A stretch of 64,000 nucleotides of DNA from Mercenaria mercenaria (Eukaryota > Mollusca > Bivalvia > Venerida > Veneridae), in the NCBI RefSeq assembly GCF_021730395.1, contig NC_069365.1, forward strand, positions 24,645,501 to 24,709,500, given 5' to 3'. Made by a program: the position numbers and the translations under genes. The notes under the pieces are model-generated. The model saw nothing but the letters and a program-made list of their open reading frames with translations. It searched no databases and was not told the origin of the DNA. Positions 33,266 to 45,457 of the stretch are shown piece by piece (position 1 is the stretch's first letter; each line of letters opens with the position of its first letter).

Positions 33266-34050
33266 TTAGCTTACCTGAGGACGAAATGCCGGAAGTGAGC
33301 TATTGTGACTGGTCATCGTCCGATGTCCACCATCATGTGTCCACCATCATCATTATGCCCAGTTCAAAGAAGGAGGGTACATATTGTTTTGCAGATGTCA
33401 GTCTGCAGATGGTAACTCAAGAACACTTTGGCCTAGGATCATGAAAGTTGATAGGAAGGTTGGTCATGACCAGCAGATGGCCCCTAATAATTTTGAGATC
33501 AGTAGGTCAAAGGTCAAGGTCACAGTTGCCCAGAACAGTTAAATGGTTTCCGGATGACAACTCAATACTGCTTTGGCCTAGGATCATGAAAGTTGATAGG
33601 GAGGTTGGCCCTGACCAGCAGATGACTATTGATTTTGAGGTTAGCAGGTTAAAGCTCAAGGTCACACTGACCTGGAATAGTTAAATAGTTTCCGGATGAT
33701 AACTCAAGAATGCTTGGCCCTAGGGTCATGAAAGTTTATAGGCAAGTTGGTCATGACCAGCAGATGAAGCCTTTGATTTTGAGGCCAGTAGGTCAAAGGT
33801 CAAGATCACAGTGACTTGGAATAGTAAAACTGTTTTCAGACGATAACTTATAAGTGCTTGAACCTAGGATCATGAAAGTTGATAGGGAGGTTGGTCATGG
33901 CCAACATTGATTTAGAGGTCAGTAGGTCAAAGGTCAAGGTCACATTGACCAAGAATAGTAGAACTTTTGCTACAGTGACCAAATAATTTCTGTTCCATGT
34001 GCAATTAATCAAGGGGGTGGGGGCATTTTGTGTTGTACGAGCTCTTGTTT
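33266..34050 (+). repeat. AGCTTACCTGAGGACG-headed element
   Basis: Head AGCTTACCTGAGGACGAAATG, then about four units with TTTGGCCTAGGATCATGAAA, GTTGATAGG, TGACCAGCAGATG and AGTAGGTCAAAGGTCAAGG, and a tail GGGGGCATTTTGTG ending GAGCTCTTGTTT. Confidence 0.7.
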
Positions 34051-35310
34051 GCCTTGTTAACACAGTTTTGACCCAGTCTTCATGAAACTTATTCAAAATG
34101 TTTGTCTCGATGATCTCTAGGTCAAATTTGAAACTGGGTCATGTGGTTTCCAAAACTAGGTATTTGGCCAGATCAAAGGAAAATCTTCTCTGGATATGAA
34201 GTGGATGACCCCTGTAGATTTTGGGTTCTGTAGGTCAAAGATCACAGGGGCCTCATGCTTGTAAAAGGTTTCTGCCCAATAACTTCAGCAAACTTCGAAC
34301 TTGCATTAAGTAGAAGACCCTGTTATTTTGGGGGTAAGTTGATCAAAGGTCAAGGTAACATGTGCTTGGACTTTAAAAACGGTTTCAGCCAAATAACTTG
34401 AGATCCATTTGACCAAGAACCTTCAAATCTAGTATCATGATTGGGCGTATGAAGTAGATAAACCCTAAATATTCTTTTGGGGGTCAGCAGGTCAAAGATT
34501 GATGTCTTAGAAACCGGCAAATAGCTTTAGAACCGTTTGGCCGGGACCCTTTGAACTCGGTAGCATGATTGGGCTTACGAAGTGGATACACCCAAATGTT
34601 CTTGGGGCCAGTTGGTCAATGTCACAGGCGCCTGAATCCACCAGACGTCTTGAGAACTACTGGATCTGGAACCTTCTGACTTGGTAGCATGATTGGGCTT
34701 ATGAAGAAGAAGACTCCTATTGTTTTTGGTGCCAGTAAGTCAAAGGTAAAGTTCACAGGGGCCTAAACCTTGAAGACGGTTTCTGCTCAATAACTTGAGA
34801 ACTAATGGATCCAGAACCTTTTAACTTGATAACATAATTGGGCTTATGAAGTGGGTGACCCCTTTTATTCTTGGGGGTCAATAAATCAAAAGTCAATGTC
34901 AAAGGGCTAAATCTTGAAAACAGTTTCTGCTCAATACCTTGAGAAACACTCGACGCAGAACATTCAAACTTGAAAGCATGATGAATTTATTAAGTAGATG
35001 ACCCCTATTATTTTGGAGGTGACGTCAAGGTCACAGGAACCTGAACTTTGAAACAGTTTTCTGGTTTTACTTTAAAACCACTCGGAAATACATTTGTTTT
35101 ATAGCTCTTTGGTCACAGGGATTAGAACCTTAAAAATCACTTCTTGAGAACCACTTAACCCAGTACCTTACTTGACGGCAGTCGGTTTATGAAGTTGATG
35201 ACCGCTACAGTTTTTGTGATCATAGTGATCACAGGACTTAAAATGGGACAACCATTAAGAAGAGTGCATACGTGATTTACATACAGCTCTTCTTGTTTCA
35301 GAAAAGTCTA
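34051..35310 (+). repeat. Decayed 145-bp-type array
   Basis: Eroded units related to the TATGTCTCC family (AACTTGAGA, GAAGTAGATGACCCCTATT, GTCAAAGGTCAAGGTCACA), ending near AGCTCTTCTTGTTTC. Older than its neighbours judging by the loss of period. Confidence 0.6.
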
Positions 35311-36180
35311 ACGATCAGGAATCTCGCGTCTTTGTGGATACGATTTCAATGCCTGCAGATTAAGTACTGTCCTGCAATTTGGTACACATGACAGTTGGTC
35401 AATGATGATTTGTTGTTGCTGTTTATTGTTTCATACATATTCGAAAAAAAAATCAAACTATACTGGGCACACTGAAGTTCTCAGATGTATAACTACGAGT
35501 AGAGTGAGGGTATTATTATTATTGATGTACTGTATACTTGTCTTGAAACGACGCCCAAAGGCTACAGGGGCCTGAACCTTGAAATAGTTTTCTGCAATAA
35601 CTTGAAAACCACTCGACCAAGAACTTTCAAACTCGATGGCATAATTTGATACAGTAGATGACCCCTATTGGTTTTGGGCCAAAGGTCAAGGTCACAGGAA
35701 CCTGAATATTAAAAAATAGTATCTGCACACCTTAGAACTAAACTCTTTTGGCTGACACCGTTGATAATGTCATGTATGGCCATATATAATATTGTCACGG
35801 ATGGACAAAAATGCTCATTTCTAAGTAAAACATCATTCATGTCCAATTTAAGTGCATAACCCGCTCTAAACGGGACATAACACGTGTTTGTCATTTAACT
35901 TGGCTGATGCAATTAATTGTATAATACCATAGAGAAGTACGTATATGCGGTTCTGCTAGTATTACCCACCCGTTCTTAATTCGATAACTTGCTAATTGTG
36001 GCGGTCAGTGTTCCCGAATCTCGCCCGTGTAGGTTAAAACAGGTACAGACAAACTGTTAAGATATATATCCGAGTTACCTTGATATGGTGCACAAGACTT
36101 TGGTAAGTCTATAGGCTCTGGATGGGTCAGCATTAAATCCCCCGCTTTGAGTGTACGTACGCATTGAATGTACACTATTA
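35311..36180. other. Spacer with one repeat remnant
   Basis: 35560-35710 is another eroded unit (CTACAGGGGCCTGAACCTTG, GTAGATGACCCCTATTG, GGTCAAGGTCACAGG). The rest shows no gene or repeat I can name. Confidence 0.5.
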
Positions 36181-36672
36181 AACCTACGTTAAACCTAACC
36201 CTAACCTAGGGCGTCTTCGGGCGGAATGTTCTTGACATGGTAACATGTTCCAGGTGTTTTGGCGCCTGTTCCGTTAGAAACAAAATCACGCTCGAACGCC
36301 GAGAACACTGTCCGCGGGTCAAAACTGTACACCATCTTTTACGGGGAGCACCAGGAATACGGTTCGAGAACACTAAACAAAATGGCGGAGAAAGTACTTT
36401 GTGCCCCAGTGAACTTGATTTATTTGTCTTTAAAATGTTAATTATATCTTATTTGTGCAATAACGCATTGCTAGATCTATGTTGTATGCTAATAATTCCT
36501 CGGGCCATTTGATGTATTGCTAGTGTTTCTTGCGGCAAAATGATGGGCGCAGCCGTCTTAAATGTTCTCGATTGCACGTTCTTGGCCTTTGTGTGGGTCA
36601 AATTAAGAACACGGTCCAATATCTCGCACCGTCACTCGAGTTACCAAGAACTTCCGCCCAAAGACGCCCCTT
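36181..36672. mobile_element. Small inverted-repeat element beside telomere-like repeats
   Basis: GGGCGTCTTCGGGCGGAA at 36207 and TTCCGCCCAAAGACGCCCC at 36654 are near-perfect complements, extended by GTTCTTG and GTTACC matches to about 30 bp. The 460-bp interior has no transposase. Directly left is CCTAACCCTAACCTAGGG, which resembles two to three telomeric CCCTAA units. Confidence 0.55.
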
Positions 36673-38321
36673 CAGTCAGTATATATTACACTCAATAAGT
36701 GCGTACATCCAACAGGGACGATTTAATGTTAAACAGTCACCAGTCGTTTTGTTACAAAGAGTATCATACACCTGCTTTTATATGATGAGCAAACGCCGGG
36801 TCGCTGTATCAAATGTTGTTTTAGAAAATGCATTAAGTGCCAGACCGCCAGTAGCACTATTGTGGGCCCGTAACTGCTTTAGTCTGTAGTATTAAACATG
36901 AGTTGTGAGTATCAGAACGAAATCCAAGCAATGAATTATTCATGTTGCTAACCGTACAATAACTGCTGAAAATTAACAGTAACCATGATTGCGTTCTTTG
37001 TCTATCACGATAATTATTCCTTTATTGTAAACTGTCGAAACTTATTAAATTCATCCAGCAAGAAATATAGTCGTGCAATACACGGGTAAATCAGTTTAAG
37101 TCATATTTTTCAACCTTTGGATGCTACCCTTGTCAGACAAAAGAGGCGGAGGACCCCATGGTAGGTAGTTTTTGAAGCCCACCGGGCCTGGGCTGTTTTG
37201 GTATATGGTCAGACACTGCTACTGATTTTCCCGTAGACGATTTTTTACAAATGACACCTTCCAAACTCTTCAAATCTCATGCGTTGGCAAATCAGTAGTC
37301 GTTTTCCCTTTCCGATTGGCAAACACAAAAATGCATTTTATATAGGCATAGCCTATCCAATTTATTTCTACTTCAATTAAAAAATACTACCCTCGTTTAT
37401 TATACATCTTATCTTTAGTGCTCAAATCCCCACTAGCACTTTTACTAAATTGCAAATTTCAGTAATGCCAGGCAGATGTGACATTATTTAAATTGCACGA
37501 AAACGTTATATGATCCAAGACCATGCCTTTTTAGCCAATCAGCAGATGCCTCACTGAATTCTATTGGATTCCTACACATTTCTCAGCAATCAAAGGGCTC
37601 TTTTGCAGTAGCATCATCAGACTTAAACATAAGAACACTTGATTCCAAGTCCGGGAAGACTTATTACAGCCTCCATTGTCACGTAAAGACTAATAAAATC
37701 TGTAAAGATCATATAGAAGCATAGAACGCGACCACGGAAAATACAATATACCCCTATTGGAGGTAACGAAATGGCAGCCTCCTAGCCACGGCGTAAACCG
37801 GCATACCATGTATCATTGTCTTTTGACTAAATATTCGAATGCTGTTATCAATAAAAAAAAATAAGAAATAACGGAATATGGATACTTTTGAACAATAATA
37901 GATCATTCATTTAAAACACTGCATGATGAATCCCATTGTCCACTACACATGTCGTGTATCATGTTAGTTTTACTTATTGCTATATTTCTTAAGACGTCGT
38001 TGAAACATAGTTTATATGTTATGACAGATTATATGTTATGGAAGCACGTGAGAACTACTTGTTTTTGCATTTTTTTTTTCTTTCAAAATTGCAAAAGCGT
38101 TTGTAACATGGTACCGAAGGTAAACTGTTTTACTAATATAGCTAATTTTATATTTAATTGTCGTTAAGTGCGAATTCCTTTTAGAAAGTAGGAAAGTTTT
38201 TATTACCTAGGTGGCCCACTTGGACATGTTGATTTTTTTTGTTCTTTATTTCAAATTTTTAAGGTAATTTAGAAACAAAAGTTTATAATATGACCAAACT
38301 TTATTTTAATATTTTAAAGAA
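36673..38321. other. No gene recognised
   Basis: AT-rich sequence with only short frames lacking recognisable motifs, ending at the target duplication of the LTR element. Confidence 0.55.
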
Positions 38322-38326
38322 AGATG

Positions 38327-38882
38327 TGTTAAGGGTTTCGGATAAACAGAACTAGACGAGTAGATGCGCTCTTCTATATATTTATTTTCTATGCTCATAG
38401 CATGAAATTCCAACACATGTGAGCGAGCGTTTCTCTGAAACAATGTATGTGACATTATTATTATACGCTCGAAACATAAAAAACATATAAATGTACGAAA
38501 TTATGATAATGTACAATATCATAAACGCACAATGCAGTGACAATATTGCTTAAAATAATTACTAAATTATTTTAGGAAATAGCACAAAATGTATTTATAA
38601 CAATTAAAATAAGTTGCATACCGACTATGATGTCTTAAGCGTCGAAACCTTTAATATTATTTTTCATGGCAATGCGCCGCTTCTTAACGGAAGTAATTCG
38701 AACGTTGACATACGGTATAAACAACTGACGTAATGGGCGTCGCGCAAAAATGCGCACGATGCGACGTTAACAAAAAGCGCCAAAAATGACGTCTGCTGGA
38801 TTAACTATTAACTTTACTAGTTTTAACAAGCGATGTTAAATAACAAATCAATTTAAGAATCAACATTTAAATGATTCTTACA
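38327..38882 (-). repeat. 3' LTR of the BEL/Pao element
   Basis: About 556 bp, from TGTTAAGGGTTTCGG to GATTCTTACA on the plus strand. Slightly longer than its partner. Confidence 0.87.
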
Positions 38883-39073
38883 GTGCCCTCCATGAAATAT
38901 CTTAATTTCATCACTTTTCACGTGTATTAAAGATACTTGTATACCCTTCAACAATGTGTTCATAATACTCAATATTTTAAAGCTTAACAGCTTGTATAAA
39001 TTACAAACAATAATTAAAGTACCTGTATAATGTTCATTCAATGAATTAAAATTCACGTTTATACATATATACA

Positions 39074-40300
39074 TTAATCACTCTGAGCTTCTAACAGACA
39101 TAACTTCGTAATTGGTCTCACGCAGCTCGAGTTCTTAGATTGAACCTTACATTTACGTATATGCCCATCCCTACCCTCAATGATTTTGGTAACTCTGCCA
39201 AGCGGCCACTGCCCTCTCGGTACGTTGTCTTCCACCAGGAGCACCACGTCATTGACTTGTACGTCACGTGTTTCTGTCTGCCACTTCTGTCGAGTTTGCA
39301 GTGTACGCAAATACTCTTTAATCCACCTCTTCCAGAATGTGTCTGCTAGGTATTGGATCTGTCTCCACCACCTCTGCTGTAACCGTCTTCCTTCTTGAAA
39401 ATTCCAATCGGAATACTAGTATTAGACTTCATTAAAAGAAGCAAATTTGGTGTCAATGCAGGCGGATCTCTTAGGTCGCTGCTTACAGGAGTTATCGGTC
39501 TGTCGTTGAGTATTCTTTCTGTCTCAGCTATCAGGGTCAATAATTTCTCGTCTGTAAGTAGTTGTTCTCTCGCAAGAGCTTTGACTATGGTGCGCGTAGA
39601 CCTAATTATTCTTTCCCAAACACTCCCAGTGTGACTGGCATGCGGTGGGTTGAAGTGCCATTCTACAGCATGCTGCACCATGATTCGTCCAATCTTGGAC
39701 TGATTCCACTCATCTATAGACTTCTTTAGTTCTTTGTCTCCGCTCACTAAATGTGTCCCATTGTCGCTATAGATCTTTTCAGGATATCCTCGCCGGCTTG
39801 AGAATCTTTGATAGGCCGCCATAAATGAATCTGTTGTCAGACTGTGTGTCACCTCGATGTGGACTGCTCTGGTGTTTAAACAAGTAAACAGACAACCATA
39901 TCTCTTCGAGCATGATCGTCCATACTTCACCATCAAGGGACCGAAGTAATCTACACCCACAAACGTAAATGGCGGCTTGTCAGGTGTCGTCTTCTTTGAT
40001 CAATGGCGCCATCTGCTGGGTAAGTGGAGGACTGTGTTGTCGTTTACAGACGAAACATCTTCCAATAACTTTCTTTACAGCGCTGGGACCACGTAATATC
40101 CAGTAATATGCCCTTGTTTCTGCAAGTACTTGCTGACTTCCTTACTTCCCACATGACCATTGTTCTGATGGAAATAACGGATAATAAGCTGTGTCACGTG
40201 ATCATCGTGCGGGAGGATAACTGGGCACGTGTTATAATCGGTGTTGTTCTGTCTTCCATACATTCGGATGAGTCCGTTTACTAATACGGGGTTTAACGTT
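39074..40300 (-). pseudogene. BEL/Pao integrase region (fossil)
   Basis: Retroviral-type integrase: zinc-binding part followed by the core (GVDYFGPLMVKYG, YSDNGTHLVSG), then a C-terminal DUF5641-like domain (RGQWPLGRVTKIIEG, CVRPITKLCLL). Part of the broken element. Confidence 0.82.
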
Positions 40301-42050
40301 ACTAATCGACTGTCCTTCTTAACAGGCTGTCCTTTACGTATATCTTCTATTTCCTGTTTAAAATAGGTATTCTGTATATGTCGCAGTATGGCATGAGAGG
40401 CGTTTAGTAACTCGGATGCACTTAGATCGCGTTGTTCTTGTTGTTCGTCTGGAGTCAGGTGATGTCGTCTGCAGTACTTCATGAACCTCAGTAACAACGC
40501 AACCGCTCTCCGTAGTCTAGTCCAATCATAGTAGTGCCTGATGAAATTATTTACATGTAAATCATGTTCTGTATTCAAAGCCGTCACGTTAACTGCAACA
40601 TCATTCTTGATTTCAGAATCGCCGTATACTAATTCTGGCTCATTAGGTAATCGAGGCCAACTCGATTCGTCGTGAAGAATGAATTCTGGTCCGTTTAGCC
40701 AAATGCTGATGCCATCCATATCACTCGGGTCAATTCCCCTAGAAGCTATATCGGCCGGGTTCGAACCTGAGTCTACATACCGCCACTGCTCTGGACGTGT
40801 CGTTTTGTGAATGTAACTTATTCTGTTACCAACAAATGTCTTGAACCTTCGAGTAGTGTTGTTAATGTATCCAAAAAGTATCATGGAATCCGTCCAAAAG
40901 ATGGTTTGATCGACCTTTAGGTCCAGTTCCACTAACAACATGGCATAAAGACGGCAGGCCACAACAGCGCCACATAACTCTAACCGTGGAATAGATGCTT
41001 GCTTTATCGGTGCTAATCTTGACTTCCCAACTGCCAGCTTGCAAGCAATTTTATTGTGTTGATCAGTCAATCGTAAGTATGCGCATGCGCCGTAGCCTGT
41101 CTCAGAACCATCACTAAACACGTGCAGCTGTACGTTCTTCAATTCGCCGAAGTGACTAGGACGGAAACAACGATTAATACTCAAGTGTTCCAAATGAGGT
41201 AGGTTGGCTATCCATCGTTGCCACTCGTCGCGTTCTTTCTGTGGAACTTCTTCATCCCAGCCTATCTTCTGTCTGCACAGGTTTTGCACAATCGCCTTCG
41301 CGCCTAATGTTACTGGTGATACAAATCCTAGTGGATCAAATATCGCACTAACTATGGAAAGTATACCACGTCTCGTCAAGGGTTTATCTGCAACTTTGAT
41401 TTTAAATGTAATAGTATCGTCGTTAACATTCCAGTTGACGCCTAATGCACGGTCACAGGGTAGTACGTCCCCAGGGTCGAGACTTACAACCGTCGGTGCA
41501 CGTTCGGAATCCGGAATCGTGTTGAGTACCGTCCGACTGTTACTTATCCATTTTGTGAGTCGGAAACCACCCAAACGCATCAGAGACTGTAAATCTGCTG
41601 CAAGGTTCACTGCTTCCTTCTCAGATGGGACAGACTTCAAACAATCTCAACGTAGAAGTTCTGTCAACTGTCGATAAACCTCGGCTTCAAAATTAATCTG
41701 CGTTATCACTGACTGTTTCTTCAGTGCATACGCCGCACAGCTAGGGAGGAAGTAGCGCCAAACAAATGAACCGCATACAGTACGTCTTAGTGTCTTGGAC
41801 ATGTTCCCGCCAGGCCACCATAGAAAGCGAAGTGCGTCACATGTCCTTCTCACACACACGAAACCTGGTGAAACATCGTCCTTATATCAGCGGAGATAGC
41901 TATTTGTTCCTGTCGAAATCGGGGTAAGTACGCCTACGAGGCTGTTCATCATATCGGGACCTTGTAGAAGCTGGCTATTAAGTGAAATACCCTTATATTT
42001 CGCGGCACAATCAAATACAACACGTACCTTTCCGGTTTATTCACGTTCGC
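40300..42050 (-). pseudogene. BEL/Pao reverse transcriptase-RNase H region (fossil)
   Basis: Pao-type signature RALGVNWNVNDDTITFKI and SAIFDPLGFVSPVTLGAK, then an RNase H-like part (LHVFSDGSETGYGACAYL, TIFWTDSMILFGYI). Typical of the Pao polyprotein. Confidence 0.82.
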
Positions 42051-42099
42051 ACAGGATGGTGAGGCAAGTACCATATTCTTTTCGAGTTTGAGCCTTCGT

Positions 42100-44662
42100 T
42101 AGTCTACTTCTTTGCATAGCCTTTGTCTATGTAGTCTGTTACTGTCTTAGTGTACATCTCATGTAGCACGTTGCCACGAGAGAGTTTCCTTTTTAGTTGA
42201 TGAAGGCGCGCATGCGCAAGTGTTAAATTATTCGGCAAACTAGCGTCATCCTGCCGCCACGGAAGTCCCATCTCGTAGTGACCGTTAACAAATGATAGAG
42301 TAGAATCCATTAGACCCAGTGCCCTCTTGTCTTCTACTGACATTGAATCTTTCTGGTAATGGGATGTGTCGCTGAAGTCGGACGTCCACATACGCTCAAG
42401 TTGTTGTTGTAGTATTACGTCACTGGACTGGCCAAAATGAATGTTCACCGGTTCTCTTACATTTGCTGCTTTTTTCTGTTCAGTGCTGGTCCGAGGGATT
42501 GGTCCACGCACTGCCAATCCAAGTCGCGTTCTCACTGCGTACGGCTCACAATCACTTCCGGTGCGCACCTCCAATGGAATATGGGCTTCCGGTGTATCCG
42601 TACCAATCAGTAACATGACTGCATTGATGTTAACGTCTGGAATCTTTATGTCCGACAAGTAGGGTATGTGTCGAATATCGCTAGCGGTGCCAGCAGAACG
42701 CGTTGATATAGCCAACTGCTTCATCTTCCAAACATTGTTGAGCTTAACTTCGTCGTCGCCGGGAATAGGACTCACGGTTAAATCAACTTCCTGTCCCTGT
42801 GTAGTACTATCACCGGAGTTGACAGTCGATATCTTGAATGTGACGGGTTTGCTAGGTACATTCAACTTCCGGATTAGTCTTTCATCACACAGAGTCTTGT
42901 CAGCACCATCATCGAGCAGGGCGTAGGTATGACAGAAGTTACCGTCCCCACCCTTAACAGACACTGGTATAATCCCCAGACATGTTTTAAGAAAGGAGCC
43001 ATTTGTGGCTGCGCAATTTACTGATTGTTGCGTAACAGGTGTTTCATTACTTACTGGAACCCAGCTATGTAACAATGTATGATGTTTCTTTGTACAACCA
43101 GATACAGTACATTTGCTAGACATATGATTGCGTTTAAGGCAATTAAAACACAGTTTATACCTCAGAACATGTTTCTTTCTATCCAATAAAGACATATTTA
43201 TAAACTTATGACATGATGCTAGGTCTATACATGAACCAAAACAGCCAGAACATTTTCTTTCGAACTTTGGCTTTTCATTTTCAGTACATGTGGACAAAGT
43301 AGTCACTCTATCTTTTACAACATTTCCAGGCAGAATATGTGGCTGCTTAGTACCTTTATATTGCACATTTTCTTTAACAATATCAATACCGTACACTGAA
43401 CTAGCCACACGTGACCTCTCGTCAATGAACCTTGTCAAATCCGAGAAATTTGGTTCTCTCCCAGACTCATAGATGGAGTGAGCGATATCAGCCCATTTGG
43501 TTCTCAAATGCATAGGCAGACAACGGACAAGTCGCCTCAAATTTTCTGAGTTATCTATATCAGAGACAAAACCTATTTGGGATAGAGTCATTTGACATCT
43601 TTGCATATCTAACGCTAACATAGACAGTGCGTCAACATCAGAGGCCCTTACCTGTGGCCCGTATAATAGTTTATCAATGTAATTTTTTTGCGATTACCTG
43701 CGGCCTACCATAACGAGATTGTAAAATTTCTTTAGCTCGTTTGTATCCATCATCAGAACTTAACAATACACAATCCTCAATACAGGATTTAGCCTCACCA
43801 GAACAATATTGTATCAAGTAACTCAATTTAAGTCTATTGTCACTTACTTTTGACTCCACATTTGTCTCGAAATTCTTTATAAACTTTGTATAATCTATTA
43901 CCGAACCATTAAATGCTAGTAACTCAGGCTTAGGTAAGTTAAACCCTTCTTGTAAAATGGATGCCAGTCTCTCAAACTCTGAACCATTGCTGTGACTGGA
44001 ACCTGATTGTATAGGAATGCCCGTCTTACCATTTACTCTGGAAGAATTTCCTTGAACCGTCGCCATAACAATCGGATCAAAACCTGAACCGGTAGTAGAA
44101 TTTTCGCCATCCAAGATATTCTCATTTGATTCCGTTGCGCCGCCGGAAGTCGGAATATTCGTGTCACATCCGCTCATTATATACGTCTGTTCAGTAGCAA
44201 GCGCATTTCCGGAAGTTTCAATCAGAACGTCCGTAAATACTGACTCCTCGATTTTAGCCTCTTCCAACTCGCTCTCCTGTTCTAACAGTTCGCGTTGGTT
44301 CTCAAGTTCCTTTTGTTTATGTTCTAAATTCTGTTTTTCTCTTAAAGTTTTTAAACGATGTTCTGCAACAAGCCTCTTAGCTCTAGCACTTAGTAACATT
44401 GAACGTGCCGACCGTACAGAACTGGCATTAGAGCGCAAAGATCTGTTGTCGTCTGCAACTGTTTAAGCCATTCCGTATAATGTTCCTTGCATTCAATAAA
44501 ATTATTCTGTTGGCTTGTGAAAGTACTTTCTAAAGTACCCACTGTATCTGTATCTTCACACAGATCTAGACACTGGATTTGTGCCGATTTAAATAGTTCG
44601 TATCTTTCACATAAACGGTCGTAGATTTCTATCACCTTTTCTGCATTTTCATAAGATACCAT
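42100..44662 (-). pseudogene. BEL/Pao gag and protease region (fossil)
   Basis: Gag with a coiled, Glu/Lys-rich N-terminal half and a DUF1759-like part (LLAFNGSVIDYTKFIKNF), Cys/His knuckles (CFNCLKRNHMSSKC), and a retropepsin-like domain with ALLDDGADKTL. Part of the broken element. Confidence 0.82.
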
Positions 44663-44931
44663 TTGTTTTTCAAGTTCTTTGTAAAGTGGTTAACTGTGAA
44701 AGATGCGCAGTACGCGACTTTCTAGCTGCTGTGAAATTTGTCTGTTCCATTGTAATTTCAATATTGCTATAATGCAGTTCTATAATACACTCACTAACCT
44801 CTTAATATAACTTCCCGAGACTCTAATCTGCACAGACACGAATATGTAACTTCACAGTGACGAATCTGTAACTTCACAGTGACGAATCTGTAACTTCTAG
44901 TCCATCCACCATTATGACAAGAGTCGAGAAT

Positions 44932-45452
44932 TATTAGGGTTTCGGATAAACAGAGCTAGACGAGTAGATGCGCTCTTCTATATATTTATTTTCTATGCTC
45001 ATAGCATGAAATTCCAACACATGTAAGCGAGCGTTTCTCTGAAACAATGTATGTGACATTATTTATTATACGCTCGAAACATAAAAAAACATATACACGT
45101 ACGAAATTATGATAATGTACAATATCATAAACGCACAATGCAATGACAACATTGCTTAAAATAATTACTAAATTATTTTAGGAAATAGCACAAAATGTAT
45201 TTATAACAATTAAAATAAGTTGCATACCGACTATGATGTCGAAACCTTTAATATTATTTTTCATGGCAATGCGCCGCTCATACGGTATAAACAACTGACG
45301 TAACGGGAGTCGCGCAAAAATGCGCACGATGCGACGTTAACAAAAAACGCCAAAAATGACGTCTGCTGGATTAACTATTAACTTTACTAGTTTTAACAAG
45401 CGATGTTAAATAACAAATCAATTTAAGAATCAACATTTAAATGATTCTTACA
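44932..45452 (-). repeat. 5' LTR of the BEL/Pao element
   Basis: About 521 bp, closely matching 38327-38882. Beside it (44836-44895) the leader has three short direct repeats of GTAACTTCACAGTGACGAA type. Confidence 0.85.
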
Positions 45453-45457
45453 AGATG

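Larger units (their letters stand above)
38327..45452 (-). mobile_element. BEL/Pao LTR retrotransposon, broken
   Basis: A 7.1-kb element on the minus strand, bounded by TG...CA long terminal repeats and flanked by the 5-bp duplication AGATG (38322-38326, 45453-45457). In coding order it has a gag region, aspartic protease, reverse transcriptase with RNase H, integrase and the family-typical C-terminal domain after integrase, which is the BEL/Pao order. No envelope region is seen. The coding part is broken at roughly half a dozen places. The two LTRs differ by about 2% in substitutions plus a few short gaps, so the insertion is fairly young. Confidence 0.88.

Noticed and set aside
3714-35310. 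CRISPR-like array, because of regular ~145-bp repeats
   Set aside because: Units are tandem and degenerate without unique spacers, the DNA is eukaryotic, and no cas genes occur.
36530-36889. 119-codon plus-strand frame as a gene
   Set aside because: It crosses the right terminal repeat of a small transposon and shows no recognisable motif or splice support.
38853-45452. Separate host genes for the retropepsin-, integrase- and gag-like frames
   Set aside because: All lie in BEL/Pao order between matching LTRs with a 5-bp target duplication, so they are parts of one element.
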